Assembly (NCBI GenBank): GCA_021790075.1 | Contig: JAJYIN010000014.1 | Location: forward strand, 1 to 19,481 | Direction of reading: 5' to 3' | DNA: 19,481 nt | Source of the DNA: Actinomycetes bacterium | GTDB taxonomy: Bacteria; Actinomycetota; Thermoleophilia; BMS3ABIN01 | In this document: positions 6,291 to 14,013 of the stretch, in pieces | Layout of the letters: each line of letters begins with the position of its first letter | How positions within the stretch are numbered: the first letter of the stretch is position 1 | Program-made: the position numbers and the translations under genes | The notes under the pieces: model-generated | Told to the model about the DNA's origin: nothing | The model's input: the letters and a program-made list of their open reading frames with translations, nothing else | Database searches by the model: none

Positions 6291-7733
6291 TCAGGGAGTC
6301 CCGGAAACAGCATCCTCCTCCATCCAGTGCACCTTGATCAGGTTGGTGGTGCCGGGTACATTCACCCGCACTCCGGCGGTTATGATTATCTTCTGGCCGG
6401 GCTGGGCGAAACCGCTCTGCCGGGCGGCGCTGATGGCCTGGTTGAACATGTCGTCAGTGTCCCTTGCCCGCGGCACCAGAAACGGATGGACGCCCCATGA
6501 CAGCGAAAGCTGGTTCACCACGTCGGGGCTGGAACTGACAGCCACAATCGGCGGCGGCGGCCTGTGCTTTGATACTTCCAGCGCCGTGGTTCCGGAACTG
6601 GTTGGCGTCACGATCGCCTTGGCGTCGATGCTGACCGCCAGGTCGCAGGCGGCGGCGCTGATGGCGTTGGTGACCGAGCCGCCGGCCGGCTGGACGGCTA
6701 CGGGCCGGCTTCCCAGCGAAGCCTCCACCGTCCTGGCAATCCGGTGCATGGTGGCAACCGCGCGGGACGGATAGCGGCCCACCGCGGTCTCGCCGGAGAG
6801 CATCACGGCGTCGGTGCCGTCGTATACGGCATTGGCGACGTCGCTGGCCTCTGCCCTGGTCGGCGTGGGGTTGTTGATCATGCTCTCCAGCATCTGCGTG
6901 GCGGTGATTACTGTCTTTGCCTGCGCCGTGGCGCGCCGGATGATCTCCTTTTGCCAGTACGGGACGCGCTCGGGCGGGATCTCCACCCCCAGGTCCCCCC
7001 TCGCGACCATGACAGCGTCGGTGGTATCGATAATCTCCCCTATGCAGCGGATGGCCTCGTGTTTCTCGATCTTGGCGATGATCTTGGCCGGCCGGTCCGA
7101 CAGCTTTTTCATCCGGTCGCGCAGAAGGTTGACATCTTCAGCGCTCCGTACAAATGACAGCGCCACGTAATCGACCCCGGCGTGAAGGGCGAATTCCAGG
7201 TCCTGCTCATCCTTGGCCGTCAGGCTGGGGGCCGGTATGGTGATGCCGGGAAAGTTCACGCCCTTGTGCGAGGTGAGCACCCCGCCCGTGGACACGCGGC
7301 ATTTTACCAGCCCTTTCCGGTCGACTTCCATGACCTTGAGGATGATGCGCCCGTCATCGACGAGGATCTTGCTGCCCTTTTCCACCACGTTCGGCAGATC
7401 GCCATAGGCTACGGGGATCGAATCCCGGGAACCGGTTTCACGCCTGGCCGTCAGATCCACCTGCTGGCCCCGCACCAGCTTCACTCCACCGGCGGGCATC
7501 TCCCCCACCCTGATCTTGGGACCCTGCAGGTCGGCGATGACGGCCAGCGGCCTGCCGACGGCGTTTGCAACGGCGCGCACATTGGCGATTGCCCGCGAAT
7601 ATTCGTCGTGCGTCCCGTGCGAAAAGTTCAGCCGCGCCGCATCCATGCCGGCGTCAACCAGTTGCCGCACCTGGTGCTCGCCCTGCGTGGCTGGTCCCAG
7701 AGTGGCTACTATTTTCGTGCTACGGACAACCAT
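6291..7733 (-). CDS. pyk: Pyruvate kinase
   Basis: Converts phosphoenolpyruvate and ADP to pyruvate and ATP, the last step of glycolysis. 480 residues, the standard single-copy bacterial length without the extra C-terminal PEP-utiliser domain. The order is TKIVATLGPAT, DAARLNFSHG (substrate and potassium-site residues), VIADLQGPKIRVGE, the B domain (about 70-165), IIAKIEKHEAI (catalytic Lys), AVMVARGDLGVEIP (metal ligands), VITATQMLESM, SDVANAVYDGTDAVMLSGETAVGRYP, and the C-terminal allosteric domain with PTSSGTTALEVSKHRP. ATG 7733 is preceded by GAGGT with an 8-base spacer. It appears to head the pyk-ftsB-DUF501-ppx unit. In many actinobacteria enolase, not pyruvate kinase, sits beside ftsB. 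Confidence 0.97.
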   Translation of the reverse strand: MVVRSTKIVATLGPATQGEHQVRQLVDAGMDAARLNFSHGTHDEYSRAIANVRAVANAVGRPLAVIADLQGPKIRVGEMPAGGVKLVRGQQVDLTARRETGSRDSIPVAYGDLPNVVEKGSKILVDDGRIILKVMEVDRKGLVKCRVSTGGVLTSHKGVNFPGITIPAPSLTAKDEQDLEFALHAGVDYVALSFVRSAEDVNLLRDRMKKLSDRPAKIIAKIEKHEAIRCIGEIIDTTDAVMVARGDLGVEIPPERVPYWQKEIIRRATAQAKTVITATQMLESMINNPTPTRAEASDVANAVYDGTDAVMLSGETAVGRYPSRAVATMHRIARTVEASLGSRPVAVQPAGGSVTNAISAAACDLAVSIDAKAIVTPTSSGTTALEVSKHRPPPPIVAVSSSPDVVNQLSLSWGVHPFLVPRARDTDDMFNQAISAARQSGFAQPGQKIIITAGVRVNVPGTTNLIKVHWMEEDAVSGTP

Positions 7734-7745
7734 GGAAAAGACCTC

Positions 7746-7774
7746 TTTTCAAATAAAGTAAAATAACCTATAAT
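7746..7774 (+). promoter_or_regulatory. Candidate housekeeping promoter for the 73-residue zinc-finger-like protein
   Basis: TTTTCA (7746-7751), a 17-base spacer, then a perfect TATAAT (7769-7774). Transcription would begin near 7781, giving a leader of about 70 bases before the ATG at 7854. The same AT-rich stretch contains TATTAT on the minus strand, which could serve pyk. Confidence 0.5.
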
Positions 7775-7784
7775 AGTTGGTAAT

Positions 7785-7796
7785 TCCCGGCCGGGA
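7785..7796. promoter_or_regulatory. 12-bp perfect palindrome in the pyk / small-protein divergent region
   Basis: TCCCGGCCGGGA is a perfect palindrome just after the predicted plus-strand start and near the -35 zone of any minus-strand pyk promoter. It could be an operator for both genes or only a GC-rich coincidence; no regulator is indicated. Confidence 0.3.
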
Positions 7797-7853
7797 GAGT
7801 GGCAAAAGCGGCACCCACACGCTGCGTCACAGTCCCGCTTGAAGGTTTGTAAT

Positions 7854-8075
7854 ATGGGAAAGAACACGAACAAGAAGTGCAAGGCACCAGGTTGCAACAA
7901 GTGGGTGGCGTGTGGCGATAACTCAGACTTCTGCGCCGACCACCAGGGAAAGCCTGACCCGATATCAGCTCTCTATGTTGACAAGACGCCAGAACAGGTG
8001 GAAGCCGACGAGCGCATAATCGAGTTCTTTTCCTATCTGCTGCGTAACAAGACACTGGAAGAGCTGATGGGCTGA
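7854..8075 (+). CDS. Small zinc-finger-like protein of unknown function
   Basis: 73 residues from ATG 7854, with GAAGG 8 bases upstream; a TTG at 7839 is in frame but overlaps that site. The basic N-terminal third carries Cys9, Cys14, Cys20, Cys27 and His30 (pattern C-x4-C-x5-C-x6-C-x2-H, as CKAPGCNKWVAC then FCADH), consistent with binding one zinc. The C-terminal half is acidic and helical (EQVEADERIIEFFSYLLRN, KTLEELMG). I do not recognise the family. It has its own promoter-like sequence and is followed by a strong terminator, so it is an independent unit between pyk and rex. The ribosome site, clean stop and conserved-looking Cys/His spacing support a real gene. Confidence 0.75.
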   Translation: MGKNTNKKCKAPGCNKWVACGDNSDFCADHQGKPDPISALYVDKTPEQVEADERIIEFFSYLLRNKTLEELMG

Positions 8076-8105
8076 AGCCCCGGCCCCATTCCACTGCGGA
8101 AAAAC

Positions 8106-8131
8106 AAAAGTGTCCCTCCGGGGACACTTTT
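8106..8131. terminator. Bidirectional rho-independent terminator
   Basis: AAAAGTGTCCC (8106-8116) pairs with GGGACACTTTT (8121-8131) around a TCCG tetraloop, an 11-bp stem. On the plus strand it is followed by TTCTTTT. On the minus strand the A-rich run before it (AAAACAAAAG) becomes a T tract. It lies between the convergent 73-residue gene (ending 8075) and rex (ending 8198) and can end both. Confidence 0.88.
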
Positions 8132-8197
8132 TCTTTTCCGCGCCTGTCACATGCGCATTTCTGCCGGCTGCAGTCCTGCGGCGCCGCCGTCTTTCCG

Positions 8198-8821
8198 CTA
8201 TGTGAGATAAAAGTAAAGGGCATATAACAGCTCTCCCGCCGGACTCATGGAATGGATGGTAACACCGGGGGGCGCATCCAGGAGCGCCTCGCTGTAATTG
8301 AAAATGATCTTCACCCCCGCCTTGATGAGCGCGTCGGCGGCAGCCTGCCCGGCCGCCGGCGGCACCGCCAGCACTCCCACGATTATATTCCGCTCCTCCA
8401 CGACCTTTGAAACCTCGCTCACCGGCAGGACGACCAGGTTGCCCACGCGCTGTCCGGCCTTGGCCGGATCGGTGTCGAACATGGCGGCGACGTTGAACCC
8501 GTGATCAGCGAAGATCTTGGAACTGGCGATCGCGGTGCCCAGGTTGCCGCCGCCCATGATGGCCAGGTTGTGCTGGCCCGAGGTATGAAGGATATCCTTG
8601 ATGCGGCTGATGAGGTAATCGATGTTGTAACCGACACCACGCTTGCCGAACTTGCCGAATGCGGAGAGGTCGCGGCGGATCTGGGTAGGGTTCACGCTTG
8701 AGTATTCACTCAGGGTCTTGGAGGAAATTGTGTTCTTGCCGGATTTCTTGGCCTGGGTCAGAATCTGCAGGTAACGCGACAGGCGGGCGGCCACGCCCAA
8801 TGGCAACCTTTCTTCTACCAT
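8198..8821 (-). CDS. rex: Redox-sensing transcriptional repressor Rex
   Basis: 207 residues from ATG 8821, preceded by GGAGG about 10 bases upstream; the frame is open further but without a better start. Rex senses the NADH/NAD+ ratio: it binds DNA when NAD+ is bound and lets go when NADH rises, derepressing fermentation and respiratory genes. The N-terminal winged helix contains SSVNPTQIRRDLSAFGKFG and KRGVGYNI, the Rex signature. The Rossmann domain starts at LAIMGGGNLGTAIA, with AAMFDTDPAKAG after it, and the C-terminal SMSPAGELLYALYFYL is the domain-swapped helix region. It is divergent from dnaK with 247 bases between. I saw no convincing Rex operator (TTGTGAA-type palindrome) in its upstream region. 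Confidence 0.96.
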   Translation of the reverse strand: MVEERLPLGVAARLSRYLQILTQAKKSGKNTISSKTLSEYSSVNPTQIRRDLSAFGKFGKRGVGYNIDYLISRIKDILHTSGQHNLAIMGGGNLGTAIASSKIFADHGFNVAAMFDTDPAKAGQRVGNLVVLPVSEVSKVVEERNIIVGVLAVPPAAGQAAADALIKAGVKIIFNYSEALLDAPPGVTIHSMSPAGELLYALYFYLT

Positions 8822-8976
8822 CTTCTTGCTTCCTCCGTGGTGCTTCGTTAATGGCAACACTCTAACCTATGTATGTATCACTTTGCAACTTTCGTTACCT
8901 GTTTCCATTTGCATTTCCGGGGGGATAAGAAAACAAATCAGCTAAATTCTATGCAGAATCTGAAACCATCCCGGGG

Positions 8977-8988
8977 CAGACGCGTCTG
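8977..8988. promoter_or_regulatory. 12-bp perfect palindrome upstream of the dnaK promoter
   Basis: CAGACGCGTCTG is a perfect palindrome ending 4 bases before the predicted dnaK -35 hexamer. Its position would suit a regulator of the heat-shock operon. It does not resemble the HspR site (CTTGAGT-N7-ACTCAAG) or CIRCE. Confidence 0.35.
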
Positions 8989-8992
8989 AAGG

Positions 8993-9021
8993 TTGATTCT
9001 AGCAGACTTAGATTTTATAAT
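8993..9021 (+). promoter_or_regulatory. Promoter of the dnaK-grpE-dnaJ-hspR operon
   Basis: TTGATT (8993-8998), a 17-base spacer, then a perfect TATAAT (9016-9021). Transcription would start near 9028, giving a leader of about 40 bases with GGGAGG before the ATG at 9069. This is the strongest promoter match in the window. Confidence 0.68.
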
Positions 9022-9068
9022 GTCAAAGTGCTAATAGATGCGAAAATCTTTTTAGGGAGGAATCTCAC

Positions 9069-10982
<1,914 letters not shown>

Positions 10983-11001
10983 TCCTGGAGCCTGACCGGA
11001 T

Positions 11002-11595
11002 ATGACACAACAACAACGCAACGCGCCCTCCGGGCGTGATGACAACAAGCAACAGGCTTCCGAAGCGCCGCGGGACAAGGTTCACGGCGCTTCGGGGGGC
11101 AAGGCAGACGCCGCTACGGACCGGAAACTGACAGAGATATCAACCGATGTCTACGAGGAAGCGCTCCGCAAGCGCGACGAATACCTGGAGTCGCTCCAGC
11201 GGCTGCAGGCGGAGTTCGCCAACTACCGCAAGCGCGTCCTCAAGGACAGCGAACGGCTGGCCGGCCGCGCCTCCGCGGAAGTGATGGAGGAGCTCCTGCC
11301 CGTCATGGACAATTTCGAGCGGGCGATGAAGGCTGCCAGCGAACATGACGAGAAACTGCTGAGCAGCGGCGTCGAGCTGGTCTACAACCAGTTGCGGGAC
11401 ATCCTCGTGAAACGCGGCCTCTGCGAGATCGAAGCGGAGGGCCAGCCCTTCGACCCTACCCATCATGAAGCCGTTCTCTGCCGTCCTTCCCAAGAACACG
11501 ATGAAGGCACGGTCACCGAGGTGCTGGAAAAGGGCTACAAGGTCGGGGAGCGGGTTGTCCGCCCGGCCAAGGTGGTCGTTTCCACCAAGGAATAG
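11002..11595 (+). CDS. grpE: GrpE, nucleotide exchange factor of DnaK
   Basis: Releases ADP from DnaK so a new cycle can begin; acts as a dimer. 197 residues. The N-terminal 45 are polar and disordered (Gln/Asn/Lys-rich), followed by the long dimerising helix (YEEALRKRDEYLESLQRLQ, EFANYRKRVLKD) and the helix with LLPVMDNFERAMKAA. The beta domain that contacts DnaK carries LVYNQLRDILVKRGLCEIEA, GQPFDPTHHEAV and GTVTEVLEKGYKVGERVVRPA. The ATG at 11002 has GGAG about 12 bases upstream. It is followed by 109 non-coding bases with strong secondary structure before dnaJ, unlike the short gap before it. Confidence 0.97.
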   Translation: MTQQQRNAPSGRDDNKQQASEAPRDKVHGASGGKADAATDRKLTEISTDVYEEALRKRDEYLESLQRLQAEFANYRKRVLKDSERLAGRASAEVMEELLPVMDNFERAMKAASEHDEKLLSSGVELVYNQLRDILVKRGLCEIEAEGQPFDPTHHEAVLCRPSQEHDEGTVTEVLEKGYKVGERVVRPAKVVVSTKE

Positions 11596-11604
11596 AATCA
11601 GGAC

Positions 11605-11693
11605 AACTGATGGCCGCCTGAACTGATGGCCGCACGGGATCCCGGGCGGCCGCCTTGCAAGAGCCGCGGGCCGGTGGCAGCGGTCCGGCTCTT
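11605..11693 (+). other. Structured grpE-dnaJ intergenic region: direct repeat and two hairpins
   Basis: AACTGATGGCCGC occurs twice (11605-11617 and 11621-11633), separated by CTG. The second copy runs into a hairpin: GGCCGC (11628-11633) pairs with GCGGCC (11646-11651), and inside CGG pairs with CCG around a GATC loop, with one A/G mismatch. A second hairpin pairs AAGAGCCG (11659-11666) with CGGCTCTT (11686-11693), followed by AGCATTTTATT. The second resembles a weak terminator or RNA-processing site that could lower dnaJ and hspR expression relative to dnaK and grpE. Function is inferred. Confidence 0.55.
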
Positions 11694-11704
11694 AGCATTT
11701 TATT

Positions 11705-12847
11705 GTGGAAGATCTTTATAAAATATTAGGTGTGGACAAAGGCTCTTCCCAGGCCGAGATCAAGAAGGCTTACCGGAAGCTGGCCCGCAAGTACCATCCA
11801 GACACCAACCCCGACGACAAGGACGCGGAGTCCAGATTCAAGGAGATCTCGGCGGCGTATGACGTGCTCTCCGATACCGAGAAGCGCAAGCAATACGACG
11901 CCGGGCCGCAGTTCTTCGGCGGCCCGGGAGGCGGTCCCGGGGGTCCCGGTTTCGACTACGCTGCCTTCCAGGAGGCAATCCGGCGGGGAGGTTTCAGCGG
12001 CGCTGGAGCCGGTCCGGGAGGGGCGCCCGGCGGCTTCAACATCTTCGACCTGTTCGGTGGTAGCGGCGCCGCCGGTTTCGGCCGCGGCGAACCTCCGGCG
12101 AGGGGCGCCGACCTTACCTACGTGCTGAACCTGTCCTTCGATGATTCCCTCAAGGGGGTCACTACCAGGATCGCCGTTGACAAGGACGTCAGCTGTCCTG
12201 TCTGCGTTGGAACCGGCGCGGCGCCGGGTACATCACCCGCGACCTGCCCGCAGTGCGGCGGCCGCGGCGTCGTCTCCGAAAACCAGGGTTTCTTTGCGCT
12301 CAGCACGCCCTGCCCCCGCTGCGGCGGCCGGGGCAGCATCATCGAGACTCCCTGCCCCCGCTGCGGCGGCGCCGGGATCAGCCACGCCACCAAGAAATAT
12401 ACAGTCAAGATTCCCGCCGGTGTCAAAACCGGCAGCAAGATCAGGCTCAAGGGCAAAGGGCAGCCTTCGGCGCAGGGCGGCCAGCCGGGCGACCTGTACG
12501 TGAAGGTCCAGGTCGCGCCCAGCCCCCTCTTTCACCGGCGCGGCGACGACCTGCTGATCGAGGTGCCTGTGACCATCACCGAAGCGGCGCTGGGCGCCAA
12601 GGTGCCGGTGCCCACCACCGACGGCACCATTTCGCTCAAGGTGCCGTCGGGCTCGCAGACCGGCAAGATACTGAAAGTAAAAGGGAAAGGCGCGCCCAGG
12701 CTCAAGGGCGGCGGGCAGGGAGACCTGCTGGTGAAGCTCAGGGTCGAGGTGCCCACCAAGCTGACCAAGGATCAGAAGAAAGCCCTTGAAGATTTCGCGA
12801 AGCTCCGCCAGGACAACCCGCGCGAGACGCTGAAGACAGGGCGTTGA
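11705..12847 (+). CDS. dnaJ: Chaperone DnaJ (Hsp40, type I)
   Basis: Co-chaperone that delivers substrates to DnaK and stimulates its ATPase. 380 residues with all four parts: J domain (1-67, YKILGV and HPD at 31-33), Gly/Phe-rich linker (about 70-128), a zinc-binding domain with four CxxCxGxG repeats (Cys164/167, 181/184, 203/206, 217/220: CPVCVGTG, CPQCGGRG, CPRCGGRG, CPRCGGAG) and the C-terminal substrate-binding beta domains. The start is GTG 11705. No Shine-Dalgarno sequence precedes it (upstream bases are AGCATTTTATT), so initiation is probably weak or helped by the upstream structured RNA. The 3' end meets hspR: ATG 12850 lies 2 bases after the stop. Confidence 0.97.
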   Translation: MEDLYKILGVDKGSSQAEIKKAYRKLARKYHPDTNPDDKDAESRFKEISAAYDVLSDTEKRKQYDAGPQFFGGPGGGPGGPGFDYAAFQEAIRRGGFSGAGAGPGGAPGGFNIFDLFGGSGAAGFGRGEPPARGADLTYVLNLSFDDSLKGVTTRIAVDKDVSCPVCVGTGAAPGTSPATCPQCGGRGVVSENQGFFALSTPCPRCGGRGSIIETPCPRCGGAGISHATKKYTVKIPAGVKTGSKIRLKGKGQPSAQGGQPGDLYVKVQVAPSPLFHRRGDDLLIEVPVTITEAALGAKVPVPTTDGTISLKVPSGSQTGKILKVKGKGAPRLKGGGQGDLLVKLRVEVPTKLTKDQKKALEDFAKLRQDNPRETLKTGR

Positions 12848-12849
12848 AA

Positions 12850-13263
12850 ATGGCAAGAACAGAAAAAGAACCCGGAGCCTTGTACATGATATCCATTGCC
12901 GCCAGACTGGCGGGAATGCATCCGCAGACGCTGCGCATCTATGAGCAGAAAGGTCTGATCACGCCGGCGCGTACGCCAAAAAACACCCGTCTCTACTCTG
13001 AAGAGGACATCGAGCGGCTGCGCTACATCCAGAAACTGACAACCGGGATGGGAATGAACCTGGCAGGGGTGGAGAAAGTGATCGAGCTGGAAGAGCACAT
13101 CACCGACCTGCAGGCGCGCATCGAATCCCTGCGGTCAGAGGTGGAAAACGCCACCCGGCGGCTGCAGGAAGAGGTGGAAGCGGTTCACAAGAGCTACCGC
13201 CGCGAGATCGTCCTCTTGCCCCGGACGGAAATCATGCGCGTCCCTCCCAGGCGGCGCCGCTAA
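12850..13263 (+). CDS. hspR: HspR, MerR-family heat-shock repressor
   Basis: Represses the dnaK operon, in known actinobacteria with DnaK as co-repressor, by binding HAIR inverted repeats. 137 residues from ATG 12850; AGGG lies 8 bases upstream, and a TTG at 12844 overlapping the dnaJ stop is an alternative. The MerR helix-turn-helix is clear (YMISIAARLAGMHPQTLRIY, EQKGLITPARTPKNTRLYSE, EDIERLRYIQKL), followed by a coiled coil (IELEEHITDLQARIESLRSE onward). There are no cysteines in the usual metal-binding positions, as expected for HspR. The tail is very basic (VPPRRRR). The last base of the TAA stop is also the first base of the palindromic element, so insertion may have reset the C-terminus. 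Confidence 0.93.
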   Translation: MARTEKEPGALYMISIAARLAGMHPQTLRIYEQKGLITPARTPKNTRLYSEEDIERLRYIQKLTTGMGMNLAGVEKVIELEEHITDLQARIESLRSEVENATRRLQEEVEAVHKSYRREIVLLPRTEIMRVPPRRRR

Positions 13264-13407
13264 ACTCGGGGACACCATACTATTTATTTGCAGGTGTTTT
13301 GCCGGGCATGTCGCCAATTTAGCAAGAGATTCAAAATTCAAGGTTTAAAAGCTATAAATTATCAATCGCAAAACACCTGCAAATAAATAGTATGGTGTCC
13401 CCGAGTT
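13263..13407. mobile_element. Palindromic element, copy 1 (145 bp, 40-bp perfect inverted arms)
   Basis: The left arm 13263-13302 begins AACTCGGGGACACCATACTA; the right arm 13368-13407 is its perfect reverse complement over all 40 bases. The 65-bp AT-rich centre (13303-13367) has partial self-complementarity (AATTTAGC against GCTATAAATT). It has no coding capacity. The element fills the whole space between the convergent hspR and tetR genes. CTA flanks it on both sides (13260-13262 and 13408-13410), a possible 3-bp target duplication. Likely a non-autonomous element; arms containing GGGGACACCATACT are, from memory, often found beside IS200-like/REP-associated transposases, but no transposase is in the window. 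Confidence 0.82.
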
Positions 13408-14013
13408 CTATGTCCATCCATCAAACAGGTACTCGACAATACGCCGCCAGCCGTCTGTCCCGGCTCTTGCCTCTGAAACCAGCCGTTGGGCGATAACCGT
13501 ACCAAATATCATATCTGTAGCCAAAATAATGTCAAGATCGGGGCGCAGTTCTCCACTTTCCATACCTTCCCTCAGAACTGTCATAATTTTCTTCCGGCGG
13601 TTGTCGACGAGGGCTTTGCGGAATGATTTACCCAACTCCGGATTCCGACCCATCTCGCCGATCAGTGATTGCAGCCTGTAACTCGGATGGCCGGCCTTTA
13701 CAATCAGGCGCCACCATTCTTCCATGAAGTCCGTGAGGCGTTCGCGGGCTGTGCCCTCTGCCGGCATCTCCGGTAAATCAGAAATGTGATTGAGCACATC
13801 GATGACGAGGTCCCGCTTCGAACTCCAACGGCGGTAAACAGTCGGCTTGCCAACGCCGGCGCGGCGGGCAACGGCTTCAATCGTCATCCGCTCGTATCCG
13901 TGCTCGCCCAGGAGCTCGAGGGTGGCGCTGAGGATTGCCCGGTCGACGGCCGGGTCACGGGGCCTGCCGGCGGCGTGCGACAACCGGCCCTCACTGCTGC
14001 CGGCGCCGGTCAT
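13408..14013 (-). CDS. TetR/AcrR-family transcriptional repressor
   Basis: 201 residues. The N-terminal DNA-binding domain (about 22-70) is typical: DRAILSATLELLGEHGYERM, IEAVARRAGVGKPTVYRRWS and SKRDLVIDVL. The helical ligand-binding C-terminus is variable (TDFMEEWWRLIVKAGHPSYR, ATDMIFGTVIAQRLVSEARA). ATG 14013 overlaps the stop of the efflux gene by 4 bases (ATGA), so it is co-translated with it. It most likely represses its own operon, and the palindrome at 15716-15731 is the likely operator. Its TAG stop (13408-13410) directly abuts the palindromic element. Close family relatives respond to drugs or other lipophilic compounds; the ligand is unknown. Confidence 0.93.
   Translation of the reverse strand: MTGAGSSEGRLSHAAGRPRDPAVDRAILSATLELLGEHGYERMTIEAVARRAGVGKPTVYRRWSSKRDLVIDVLNHISDLPEMPAEGTARERLTDFMEEWWRLIVKAGHPSYRLQSLIGEMGRNPELGKSFRKALVDNRRKKIMTVLREGMESGELRPDLDIILATDMIFGTVIAQRLVSEARAGTDGWRRIVEYLFDGWT

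Noticed and set aside
7768..8223. 151-codon minus-strand frame over the 73-residue gene
   Set aside because: It runs through the terminator hairpin and both flanking control regions, and has no ribosome site; the plus-strand frame with its Cys/His pattern is the better gene.
8697..8714. CTTGAGT-ATTC-ACTCAGG, resembling the HspR HAIR site
   Set aside because: The spacer is 4 rather than 7 bases, and the sequence codes for the LSEYSS part of the Rex DNA-binding domain, inside the gene.
9010..9049. AGATTTT / AAAATCT inverted repeat around the dnaK start site
   Set aside because: Only 7 AT-rich base pairs separated by 26 bases; too likely by chance to be called an operator or thermosensor.
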